NCBI GenBank assembly: GCA_030149625.1
Contig: JASLHP010000231.1
Location: forward strand, 1-6,279
Source of the DNA: Solirubrobacteraceae bacterium
GTDB lineage: Bacteria; Actinomycetota; Thermoleophilia; Solirubrobacterales; Solirubrobacteraceae
DNA length: 6,279 bases
Direction: 5' to 3'
This document shows, piece after piece, positions 1-5,423 of this stretch. Position 1 is the stretch's first letter. Every line of letters starts with the position of its first letter. The notes beneath the pieces are model-generated. The model made no database searches. It had not been told where the DNA came from and was given only the letters and a program-made list of their open reading frames with translations. The position numbers and the translations under genes were made by a program.

Positions 1-1
1 G

Positions 2-916
2 GGCGAAACCGAGAAGCTGATCCACATGGAGGACCGCCTGCACGAACGCGTCGTCGGCCAGGACGAGGCGATCGAGGCCGTCGCCACCGCGCTGCGGCGC
101 TCCCGAGCCGGCCTGCAGGACGCCGACCGCCCTATCGTCACGTTACTGTTCCTCGTGCCCACCGTCGTCGTCAAGACCGAGCTCGCTCGCGCGCTCGCCG
201 AGTTCATGTTCGACTCCCAGGTCGCGATGATCCGCATCGTCATGTCCGAGTACATGGAGAATCATTCCGTGTCGCGGCTCGTCGGCGCGCCCCGCGGCTT
301 CGTCGGATACGAAGAGGGCGGGCAGCTCACCGAGGCCGTGCGCCGCCGCCCCTACGCGGTCGTGCTGCTCGACGAGATCGAGAAGGCGCACCCCGACGTG
401 TTCAACGCGCTGCTGCAGGTGATGGACGACGGGCGCCTCACCGACGGGCAGGGTCGCACCGTCGATTTCAAGAACACCGTCTTGATCATGACCTCGAACT
501 TGCCGGTGCCCGCGGAAGTAGACGACACGGCCTTGCGGATGGCGCTGATCGAGCACTTCAAGCCCGAGTTCATCAACCGCCTCGATGACGTCGTGCGCTT
601 CGAGGCGCTCAGCCGCGAGCAGATCTCCGAGATCGTCGAGCTGCAGGTAGCGCGCGTCGTCGACAGGGTGAGCGAGCGCGGCGTGCAGGTTACGCTCACC
701 GACAAGGCGCGCGCGCTGCTCGGCAACATGGGCTACGACCCCACATACGGCGCGCGTCCCTTGCGGCGCGTGATCCAGAAGCAGCTCACCGACCGCCTCG
801 CGCTCGCGCTGCTCTCGGGTGAGATCCGCTCCGGCGACGCCGTCACGGTCGACGCCGCCGACGGCGAGCTCGCGCTCGAGAAGGCTGGTGACGCATCGGC
901 GGTTGCGGCGACGTAG
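2..916 (+). CDS. clpB: ClpB-type AAA+ disaggregase, C-terminal part, with altered D2 Walker A (5' partial)
   Basis: The frame is open from the first bases of the window, so the gene starts upstream; only the end of the middle region and the second AAA+ domain (D2) are seen. ClpB is a cytoplasmic hexamer that threads aggregated proteins with DnaK. Counting from the Met at 26, visible motifs are VVGQDEA (9-15), Walker [12 protein letters not shown] (112-122), the pore loop GFVGYEEGG (91-99, usually GYVG), sensor 1 TSN (156-158), the arginine finger in [10 protein letters not shown] (178-187) and sensor 2 GARPLRR (242-248). GAP at 87-89, TEAVRRRPY and no evident ClpP-binding loop favour ClpB over ClpC. 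Oddities: Walker A reads VPTVVVKT (44-51) where the family has GPTGVGKT; RPIG is RPIV; IDMSEY is IVMSEY; the stretch between TSNL and FKPEF is about 10 residues shorter than in E. coli ClpB; and a rare TTA codon sits at 143-145. D2 is probably unable to bind ATP normally. This may be a decaying copy or a specialised paralogue. Confidence 0.9.
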   Translation, partial: GETEKLIHMEDRLHERVVGQDEAIEAVATALRRSRAGLQDADRPIVTLLFLVPTVVVKTELARALAEFMFDSQVAMIRIVMSEYMENHSVSRLVGAPRGFVGYEEGGQLTEAVRRRPYAVVLLDEIEKAHPDVFNALLQVMDDGRLTDGQGRTVDFKNTVLIMTSNLPVPAEVDDTALRMALIEHFKPEFINRLDDVVRFEALSREQISEIVELQVARVVDRVSERGVQVTLTDKARALLGNMGYDPTYGARPLRRVIQKQLTDRLALALLSGEIRSGDAVTVDAADGELALEKAGDASAVAAT

Positions 917-1149
917 AGTGAATCCTCGCCATGACGGCGAAGTCTTGCGACAAGGGACAGCGTCAATGTATTCACTCGCTCGCGGCACCCGTCGTATCGA
1001 TGGGCGCAGCGGTGACGCTCAAGGCCGCCGCCACCGTTTCACTCGTGTGCACCGATCGATCGCCTGATCCGCCAGCCCAGACGATCGGCGCGGCCGCCTC
1101 TCAGATCGTCGCCGTGCGGACGACGCAGAACGGCTAGCGCCGTCGGATC
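917..1149. other. Intergenic region without a convincing gene; several dyads
   Basis: No recognisable protein is encoded between the clpB stop and the terminator hairpin. A 68-codon frame at 931-1137 opens with ATG, has about three quarters GC at third positions and includes an Ala/Val-rich stretch, but it has no good ribosome site and resembles no family I know, so I do not call it. Two dyads stand out: a 7-bp stem at 988-1004 (loop TAT, one G-T pair), and GACGATC (1080-1086) facing GATCGTC (1104-1110) with a nested GGCG/CGCC pair inside. In DNA this GC-rich such stems arise by chance, but together with the hairpin at 1150-1180 they would also suit a structured 3' UTR or small RNA. Confidence 0.5.
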
Positions 1150-1180
1150 GCACCAGCCGCGCGCGTTTCGCGGCTGGTGC
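1150..1180 (+). terminator. Perfect 12-bp stem-loop, probable transcription terminator
   Basis: GCACCAGCCGCG at 1150-1161 is perfectly complementary to CGCGGCTGGTGC at 1169-1180, around a 7-nt loop. It lies between the chaperone gene and the purine cluster, where a terminator is expected. There is no T tract after it, only TCGTCCCC; hairpin terminators without a U run are commonly proposed in high-GC actinobacteria. The symmetry would work on either strand, but no minus-strand gene is present to need it. Confidence 0.7.
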
Positions 1181-1197
1181 TCGTCCCCTCGATCGGG

Positions 1198-1203
1198 TAC
1201 AAC
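1198..1203 (+). promoter_or_regulatory. Possible -10 element for the GYD-pur cluster
   Basis: TACAAC shares the TA start and most positions of the TATAAT consensus, and lies in otherwise GC-rich DNA just after the terminator hairpin. No good -35 is visible; TGGTGC at 1175-1180 has the right spacing but matches poorly and falls in the hairpin. A start about 7 nt downstream would give a leader of roughly 50 nt before the ATG at 1261. Confidence 0.35.
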
Positions 1204-1204
1204 C

Positions 1205-1233
1205 GCATGTGGCGGATGTCCGCCCGTGCATGC
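1205..1233 (+). promoter_or_regulatory. Interrupted dyad in the leader of the pur cluster
   Basis: GGCGGA (1211-1216) and TCCGCC (1219-1224) form a near-continuous palindrome. Outside it, GCATG (1205-1209) pairs with CATGC (1229-1233), so the element could fold as an 11-bp hairpin with an asymmetric internal loop. It sits right after the possible -10 and before the ribosome site at 1247-1251. It could be an operator near the transcription start or a leader hairpin. It resembles no known riboswitch or PurR box that I can name. Confidence 0.3.
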
Positions 1234-1246
1234 GACGCCAATCCCC

Positions 1247-1251
1247 GGAGG
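1247..1251 (+). promoter_or_regulatory. Shine-Dalgarno that fixes the GYD gene start
   Basis: GGAGG lies 9 nt before the ATG at 1261. It supports that start over the in-frame GTG at 1177, which lies inside the terminator stem, and the in-frame ATG at 1207, which lies in the leader dyad. Confidence 0.8.
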
Positions 1252-1260
1252 AACCCCGAA

Positions 1261-1542
1261 ATGCCCACCTACATCATGCTCTCGACCCTCACCCCCGAGG
1301 GCGTGCAGACCGTCAAGAACAATCCGCAGCGGATCATCGAGGTCAACAAGGAGGTCGAACAGCTTGGCGCCACCGTCAAGGCGCAGTGGGCGACGCTCGG
1401 CCACACCGACTTCATCTCCGTCGTCGAGGCGCCCGACGAGGGCGCGATGGCGCGGATCTCGCTCGAGCTGGGATCGCGCGGCACCGCCCGCTACGAGACG
1501 CTCGCCGCGATTCCCGTAGACGACTTCATCGCGTCTCTCTAG
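1261..1542 (+). CDS. GYD domain-containing small protein
   Basis: A 93-residue soluble protein with no signal peptide or membrane segment. It matches the GYD family (a small alpha/beta domain probably related to dimeric ferredoxin-like barrels; biochemical role not established) along its whole length. It opens with MPTYIMLSTLTPEGVQTVKN, has a middle helix with EVNKEVEQLG (27-36), then the family's LGxxDF block as LGHTDF (46-51), EAPDE (56-60), LGSRGTARYETL (70-81) and the ending IPVDDF (84-89). The Tyr of the name-giving GYD motif is replaced by Thr (G47-H-T-D50). Length is typical of the family. The start is set by the GGAGG 9 nt upstream. The gene is the first of the cluster and its stop abuts the purE start region, so the two are probably co-transcribed. 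A link to purine synthesis is suggested only by position. Confidence 0.88.
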   Translation: MPTYIMLSTLTPEGVQTVKNNPQRIIEVNKEVEQLGATVKAQWATLGHTDFISVVEAPDEGAMARISLELGSRGTARYETLAAIPVDDFIASL

Positions 1543-1551
1543 GTGGCTCGT

Positions 1552-2085
1552 ATGGATGGCGAGCACCCAGACGAGCCCTCCGCGCACGAGGGCCGACCGA
1601 CAGGCGCCCCAGGCATCTCGCTCGTGCCTCAGCCGATGGAGGAGGCGGAAGTGCAGGCGCAGCTCGACGACATCGACGTCGACGCCCCGCGCGTGGGCAT
1701 CGTGATGGGCTCCAAGAGCGACATGGAGACGATGGAGAAGGCGGCCAAGGAGCTGGAAGAGCGAGGCATCCTGCACGAGATGCGGGTCATGTCCGCGCAT
1801 CGTGAGCCCGACGTCGTCGCGGAATACGCCAAGAACGCGCGCATGCGTGGCCTGCGTGTGATCATCGCCGGCGCCGGCATCTCCGCCGCGCTGCCCGGCG
1901 CCGTCGCCGCGCACACGGACCTGCCCGTGATCGGCGTGCCGCTCTCCGGACGCCTCACCGCCGCCGGCGGCCTCGACTCGATTCTCTCGATCGTGCAAAT
2001 GCCCCCTGGCGTGCCCGTCGCCTGCGTCGGGCTCGACAACCCGCGCAACGCCGCGGTTCTCGCCGCGCAGATCCTCGACGCCTGA
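1552..2085 (+). CDS. purE: N5-carboxyaminoimidazole ribonucleotide mutase (PurE)
   Basis: PurE converts N5-CAIR, made by PurK, to CAIR in step 6 of IMP synthesis. The core begins with VGIVMGSKSDMETM, the phosphate-binding GSKSD motif of the family, followed by SAHREP, which contains the His aligned with catalytic His45 of E. coli. AGAG, LPVIGVPL and SIVQMPPGVPV follow. The loop reads AGISAALPG where E. coli has AGGAAHLPG, so Ala replaces the position of His75. The protein ends soon after the LAAQIL block, lacking about 30 C-terminal residues of the E. coli enzyme. Start choice is open: ATG 1552 has AGGTGG 5 nt upstream and gives 177 residues with an acidic, probably disordered extension; GTG 1543 lies 9 nt earlier; GTG 1651 has the best Shine-Dalgarno (GGAGGAGG) and gives 144 residues; ATG 1636 is also in frame. 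No purK is present in the window. Confidence 0.93.
   Translation: MDGEHPDEPSAHEGRPTGAPGISLVPQPMEEAEVQAQLDDIDVDAPRVGIVMGSKSDMETMEKAAKELEERGILHEMRVMSAHREPDVVAEYAKNARMRGLRVIIAGAGISAALPGAVAAHTDLPVIGVPLSGRLTAAGGLDSILSIVQMPPGVPVACVGLDNPRNAAVLAAQILDA
1638..1645 (+). promoter_or_regulatory. Strong internal Shine-Dalgarno inside the purE reading frame
   Basis: GGAGGAGG lies 5 nt before an in-frame GTG at 1651, only about a dozen codons ahead of the conserved PurE core. It is the best ribosome site I found near any purE start, so a short PurE starting at 1651, alone or together with the longer form, is plausible. The same bases encode Glu-rich residues of the extension, so coincidence is possible. Confidence 0.45.
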
Positions 2086-2099
2086 ACGGCTGTGTGGGG

Positions 2100-2105
2100 G
2101 ATAAT
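2100..2105 (+). promoter_or_regulatory. Possible -10 element for a leaderless purB transcript
   Basis: GATAAT differs from the TATAAT consensus at one base and ends 7 nt before the purB GTG at 2113, the distance at which transcription would begin on or next to the start codon. TCGACG at 2075-2080 is a partial -35 match, but at a long spacing of 19. The alternative is that the G run at 2096-2100 acts as a distant ribosome site and the hexamer is chance. Confidence 0.4.
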
Positions 2106-2112
2106 CGGTCGC

Positions 2113-3411
2113 GTGATCCCTCGCTACACCCGCCCCGAGCTCGGCAGCCTGTGGAGCGACGAGGCGCGCATGGACACCTGGCGCCAGGTCGAGCTCGCCG
2201 CTTGCGAGGAGCTGCCTGCGCTGCTCGGCGGCGAGGGCCCCAGTGTCGCGGAGCTGCAGGCGATCCGCGGCGCGACGTTCACGGTCGAGGAGGTCGCCGA
2301 GCGCGAGCGCGTCACCGAGCACGATGTCGCGGCGTTCGTGGACGTGCTCGCCGCGTCCGCCGGTGAGGCGGGGCGCTGGATCCACTTCGGGCTGACCTCC
2401 TCGGACGTGCTCGACACGGCGCTCGCGCTGCAGCTGCGCGCGGCCGGCGAGGTGATCGTCGCGGGTGCGCGCGAGCTGACGGCCGCGTTTGCCGCGCGCG
2501 CGCGCGAGCACGCTGGCACTCTGTGCGTGGGCCGCACCCACGGCGTGCACGCCGAGCCGACTAGCTTCGGCCTCAAGCTCGCGGGCTTCGCGTTCGAGGC
2601 GCACCGCAACGCCGAGCGCCTGCAGCGTGCGTTCGCGCAGGTGAGCGTGGGTGCGCTGTCGGGCGCCGTCGGCACATACGCGGCCACCAGCCCCGAGTTC
2701 GAGGCGCGCGTGCTTGGCCGCCTCGGGCTCGCGCGCGAGGACGTCTCCACGCAGGTCGTGCCCCGCGACCGCCACGCCGAGCTGCTGAGCGCGATCGCGC
2801 TCGCGGGCACGGGCCTCGAGCGCTTCGCCATCGAGCTGCGCCACCTGCAGCGCACCGAGGTGCGCGAGGCGCGGGAGCCGTTTCGCGCCGGCCAGAAGGG
2901 CTCCTCGGCGATGCCGCACAAGCGCAACCCGATCAAGAGCGAGCAGATCTCTGGCCTCGCGCGCGTCCTGCGCGGCAACGCCCAAGCGGCGTTGGAGAAC
3001 GTCGCGCTGTGGCACGAGCGCGACATCTCCCACTCCTCCGTCGAGCGCGTGATCCTGCCCGACTCGACGATCCTGATCGACTACCTGCAGCACCGCGCGA
3101 TCGCGCTCGTGCAGGGCATGACGATCGACGCGGAGCGCATGCGCGCGAACCTCGAGCTGACCCACGGCGCGCTGTTCTCCCAGCGGGTGCTGCTCGCGCT
3201 CGTCGAGTCCGGGTCCTCGCGCGACGACGCCTACCGCGTCGTCCAGGAGCTCGCCCAGCGCGCCTGGGATCGAGGCATCCCGCTGCGCGAGCTGCTCGCC
3301 GCGGACGCGCGCGCGAGCGGCCTGGACCTCGACGCGATCTTCGACTACTCGCACTACGCTCGCCACACGCCGGAGATCCTCACGCGGCTGGACGCGATCG
3401 TCTCGGCCTGA
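2113..3411 (+). CDS. purB: Adenylosuccinate lyase
   Basis: PurB splits SAICAR to AICAR plus fumarate in IMP synthesis, and adenylosuccinate to AMP plus fumarate; it works as a cytoplasmic homotetramer. The 432 residues match the length and layout of the Bacillus subtilis enzyme. It opens IPRYTRPELGSLWSDEAR. HFGLTSSD holds His91 (equivalent to B. subtilis His68), GRTHGVHAEPT holds His143 (equivalent to His141), and the fumarate lyase signature GSSAMPHKRNP (263-273) carries the flexible-loop catalytic serine. LWHERDISHSS and SQRVLLAL also agree. All catalytic positions I can place are intact. The GTG at 2113 is chosen because the family begins with M-I-x-R-Y; an in-frame GTG at 2092 would add seven unmatched residues. 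The start is 27 nt after the purE stop, with a possible leaderless promoter in between. Confidence 0.97.
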   Translation: MIPRYTRPELGSLWSDEARMDTWRQVELAACEELPALLGGEGPSVAELQAIRGATFTVEEVAERERVTEHDVAAFVDVLAASAGEAGRWIHFGLTSSDVLDTALALQLRAAGEVIVAGARELTAAFAARAREHAGTLCVGRTHGVHAEPTSFGLKLAGFAFEAHRNAERLQRAFAQVSVGALSGAVGTYAATSPEFEARVLGRLGLAREDVSTQVVPRDRHAELLSAIALAGTGLERFAIELRHLQRTEVREAREPFRAGQKGSSAMPHKRNPIKSEQISGLARVLRGNAQAALENVALWHERDISHSSVERVILPDSTILIDYLQHRAIALVQGMTIDAERMRANLELTHGALFSQRVLLALVESGSSRDDAYRVVQELAQRAWDRGIPLRELLAADARASGLDLDAIFDYSHYARHTPEILTRLDAIVSA

Positions 3412-3417
3412 GGCTGA

Positions 3418-3436
3418 CGGCCGCGGCGCGCGGTCG
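3418..3436 (+). terminator. Weak stem-loop between purB and purC
   Basis: An 8-bp stem (3418-3425 with 3429-3436, one G-T pair) with loop GCG follows the purB stop by 6 nt. There is no T tract. It could trim or attenuate readthrough before the possible purC promoter, or be a chance product of a CG-rich spacer. Confidence 0.3.
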
Positions 3437-3457
3437 CGGTCGTACGGTCTTCGGCGC

Positions 3458-3466
3458 TGGTAGCAT
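3458..3466 (+). promoter_or_regulatory. Possible extended -10 for a leaderless purC transcript
   Basis: TGGTAGCAT has the TGN plus TANNNT form of an extended -10 element, and its hexamer (3461-3466) ends 8 nt before the purC GTG at 3475. No ribosome site is visible between them and no -35 match is evident. The placement matches that of the hexamer before purB, which makes leaderless transcription more believable for both. Confidence 0.42.
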
Positions 3467-3474
3467 CGCGCCAC

Positions 3475-4413
3475 GTGACCGAGACCCTCGCCGAGCTGCC
3501 CCTGATCGCCCGCGGCAAGGTCCGCGAGATGTACGACCTCGGAGAGGTCGGCAGCCCGGGCGAGCACCCCACGGGATCGCTCTTGATGGTCGCGAGCGAC
3601 CGCATCTCGACGTACGACGCCGTGCACCCGACGCCGATCCCCGACAAGGGCAAGGTGCTGACGGGGCTGTCGGTGTTCTGGTTCGAACGTACCGCCGCGA
3701 TCGTCGCCAACCACCTGATCTCGACCGTCGACGGCGTGCCCGACGAGGCACGCGGGCGTGCCCTCGTCGTGCGCAAGCTCGAGATGCTGCCCGTCGAGTG
3801 CGTCGTACGTGGCTACATCACCGGCTCCGGCTGGAAGGACTACCAGGCCACCGGGTCGGTGTCCGGGATCGAGCTTCCGCCTGGCCTGAGCGAGTCCGAG
3901 CGCCTGCCCGAGCCGATCTTCACGCCGAGCACGAAGGCAGACGTCGGCCACGACGAGGCGATCGACTTCGAGGGCGCGGTCGCGCTCGTGGCGGACCGCG
4001 CGCTGATGGAGCGCGTCCGCGACGTGTCGATCGAGCTGTACTCGTTCGCCGCCGAGCACGCCCGCGCCAACGGCGTGATCCTCGCCGACACCAAGTTCGA
4101 GTTCGGCCTCGATCGCGGCAACCCGGACGCGGCCGAGCCGACGCTGGTCCTCGGCGACGAGGTCCTCACGCCCGACTCCTCGCGCTACTGGCCCGCTGAA
4201 GGCTACGAGGTCGGTCACGGCCAGCCGAGCTTCGACAAGCAGTACGTGCGCGACTGGGCGTCCGCGAGCGGCTGGGACAAGAAGCCGCCCGCGCCGGCGA
4301 TTCCGGAGGACGTCGTGGCGGGTACGCGGGCGCGCTACGTGGAGGCGTACGAGCTGATCACGGGCGAGCCGTTCCGGGCCTGGCTCGATCGCAGCGGCGC
4401 CGAGTCCGCGTGA
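3475..4413 (+). CDS. purC: SAICAR synthetase (phosphoribosylaminoimidazole-succinocarboxamide synthase)
   Basis: PurC joins aspartate to CAIR using ATP to give SAICAR, step 7 of IMP synthesis, in the cytoplasm. The 312-residue protein belongs to the longer form of the family (about 300 residues, against about 240 in E. coli). The N-terminal ATP-binding part shows RGKVREMYDLG (13-23). SDRISTYD (41-48) and PIPDKGKVLT (54-63) follow, then the first family signature LPVECVVRGYITGSGWKDY (105-123), TPSTKAD (150-156) and the second signature LADTKFEFG (203-211). The C-terminal part has SFDKQYVRDW (252-261), typical of the long form. A short extra loop at 24-34 separates the first strands. No Shine-Dalgarno precedes the GTG start, which fits the possible leaderless promoter. 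The stop overlaps the purS start. Confidence 0.96.
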   Translation: MTETLAELPLIARGKVREMYDLGEVGSPGEHPTGSLLMVASDRISTYDAVHPTPIPDKGKVLTGLSVFWFERTAAIVANHLISTVDGVPDEARGRALVVRKLEMLPVECVVRGYITGSGWKDYQATGSVSGIELPPGLSESERLPEPIFTPSTKADVGHDEAIDFEGAVALVADRALMERVRDVSIELYSFAAEHARANGVILADTKFEFGLDRGNPDAAEPTLVLGDEVLTPDSSRYWPAEGYEVGHGQPSFDKQYVRDWASASGWDKKPPAPAIPEDVVAGTRARYVEAYELITGEPFRAWLDRSGAESA

Positions 4414-4631
4414 GAGCGCGCGTTCTGATCCGCCCCAAGGCGGGCATCCTCGACCCCCAAGGCGAGGCCGTCGAGCGGGCGCTGCCGGCGCTCGGCTTCG
4501 CGGGCGTCGGCAATGTCCACGTCGGGCGCCTGATCGAGCTCGACGTCGCGGACCCCGAGCAGCTCGAGCCGATGTGCGAGAAGCTGCTCGCGAACCCGCT
4601 CGTCGAGGACTACGAGATCGTCTTCGAGTAG
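4410..4631 (+). CDS. purS: FGAM synthase subunit PurS
   Basis: PurS is the small dimeric subunit that bridges PurQ and PurL in the three-part FGAM synthase of many bacteria. The 73-residue protein matches B. subtilis PurS (84 residues) with LDPQGEAVERAL near residues 14-25, LIELDV in the middle and MCEKLLANPLVEDYEI near the C-terminus. The usual short acidic tail is missing. The GTG start shares bases with the purC TGA (GTGA, 4-nt overlap), which indicates translational coupling. There is no clear separate ribosome site. Its presence agrees with the short form of PurL encoded downstream. Confidence 0.94.
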   Translation: MRARVLIRPKAGILDPQGEAVERALPALGFAGVGNVHVGRLIELDVADPEQLEPMCEKLLANPLVEDYEIVFE

Positions 4632-4745
4632 GAACATGCGATCACAGCCGTCCGGACCAAGCAGATCAAGCAAGCAGGGCCGCAGCGTTGGTGGGCCAAG
4701 GCGAGGGCCGATGACGCAGAGACGCGTCGCGTCCCGGCGGCTCTG
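4632..4745 (+). other. Unusual 114-nt purS-purQ gap with a 36-codon frame
   Basis: purS and purQ normally touch or overlap, so a gap here is unexpected. It contains an open frame from ATG 4636 to TGA 4744-4746 whose stop overlaps the purQ ATG as TGATG, the form used for translational reinitiation. The 36-residue product would be basic and rich in Arg, Ser and Gly with no recognisable family. About a third of its third positions are A or T, unlike the neighbours, and AGGA lies only 2 nt before its ATG. I regard it as non-coding spacer or at most a coupling peptide. Short stems (such as GACGC-GTC-GCGTC near its end) are visible but weak. Confidence 0.45.
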
Positions 4746-5423
4746 ATGAAGTTCGGCATCCTGCGCTTCCCCGGCTCCTGCGATGACCTCGACGCGCTGA
4801 ACGCGGCACGGCGCGTCGCCGACGCGGAGCTGATCTGGCACGCGGATCGCGACCTCAAGGGCGCCGACGCGATCGTGATTCCAGGCGGCTTCTCCTACGG
4901 CGACTACCTGCGAGCCGGCGCGATCGCGCGCTTCTCGCCGGCGATGGAGTCGGTGATCGCGTTCGCGAACGACGGCGGGCTCGTGCTGGGAATCTGCAAC
5001 GGCTTCCAGGTCCTGTGCGAGGCGCATCTGCTGCCCGGCACGCTGTTGCGGAGCGCCAACCTGCGCTTCACGTTCAGGCAGCTCGAGCTCGAGCTGCTGC
5101 AGAGCGGTGGCTCGTTCACCCGCGCTTGCGCGCTGGACGAGCGCCTCAGCATTCCGGCGAAGCATTGCTGGGGGCGCTACTACGCCGACGCCGAGACGCT
5201 CGCGGCGATGGACCGCGCCGGTCAGTTCGTGCTGCGCTACGCGCCGGGCGAGAGCTTCAACGGCTCGCTGGGGGACATCGCGGGAGTGTGCAACGAGCAG
5301 GGCAACGTGTTCGGGCTGATGCCGCACCCGGAGCACGCGGTCGACGAGCTGACGGGCGGCTCGACGGACGGGCTGAAGATCTTCGAGTCGATGCGGCTGA
5401 CGGTCGAGGGCGCGCGTGCGTGA
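4746..5423 (+). CDS. purQ: FGAM synthase glutaminase subunit PurQ
   Basis: PurQ is the class I glutamine amidotransferase subunit that releases ammonia from glutamine for PurL in FGAR to FGAM conversion. The 225 residues match the family length. Visible parts are [10 protein letters not shown] (8-17), [19 protein letters not shown] (45-63), the nucleophile elbow [10 protein letters not shown] with Cys84, and MPHPEHAVD with His194 and Glu196 completing the triad. [20 protein letters not shown] precedes that block. Differences from the B. subtilis form are the loop KHCWGRY (139-145) where AHGEG is usual, Ala for Cys in YLRCGA, and HPEH for HPER; KH at 139-140 seems shared with relatives, from memory. 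The start is the ATG in the TGATG junction; only a weak GGCGG precedes it. The end overlaps purL by 8 nt. Confidence 0.95.
   Translation: MKFGILRFPGSCDDLDALNAARRVADAELIWHADRDLKGADAIVIPGGFSYGDYLRAGAIARFSPAMESVIAFANDGGLVLGICNGFQVLCEAHLLPGTLLRSANLRFTFRQLELELLQSGGSFTRACALDERLSIPAKHCWGRYYADAETLAAMDRAGQFVLRYAPGESFNGSLGDIAGVCNEQGNVFGLMPHPEHAVDELTGGSTDGLKIFESMRLTVEGARA

Noticed and set aside
2..916. ClpC rather than ClpB identity
   Set aside because: GAP before the pore loop, TEAVRRRPY and [17 protein letters not shown] are ClpB-like, and no ClpP-binding loop is seen after sensor 1.
1177..1260. Upstream in-frame starts (GTG 1177, ATG 1207) for the GYD gene
   Set aside because: They fall in the terminator stem and the leader dyad. 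The added residues match nothing in the family, while ATG 1261 has a good Shine-Dalgarno and the family's N-terminus.
1181..1260. Purine riboswitch in the pur leader
   Set aside because: The leader is too short and none of the conserved junction or loop sequences of purine riboswitches is visible.
2092..2112. GTG at 2092 as the purB start
   Set aside because: It adds seven residues without family support; GTG 2113 gives the standard M-I-P-R-Y opening.
2487..2506. CG dinucleotide run in purB
   Set aside because: It is coding sequence for an Ala/Arg-rich helix and reflects codon bias, not a repeat element.
3009..4199. A 396-codon plus-strand frame overlapping the end of purB and most of purC
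   Set aside because: Its product is extremely Arg/Ala/Pro-rich and lies out of frame with two clear enzymes, so it is a GC artefact.
1039..4218. A 1059-codon open frame on the minus strand spanning the GYD gene through purC
   Set aside because: It lies antisense to four well-recognised genes. Its product is rich in Arg, His, Asp, Gly and Ala with no family resemblance, the usual shadow of strongly GC-biased codons read backwards.
4335..5336. A 333-codon minus-strand frame opposite purS and purQ
   Set aside because: It is antisense to recognised genes with low-complexity composition and no recognisable motif.
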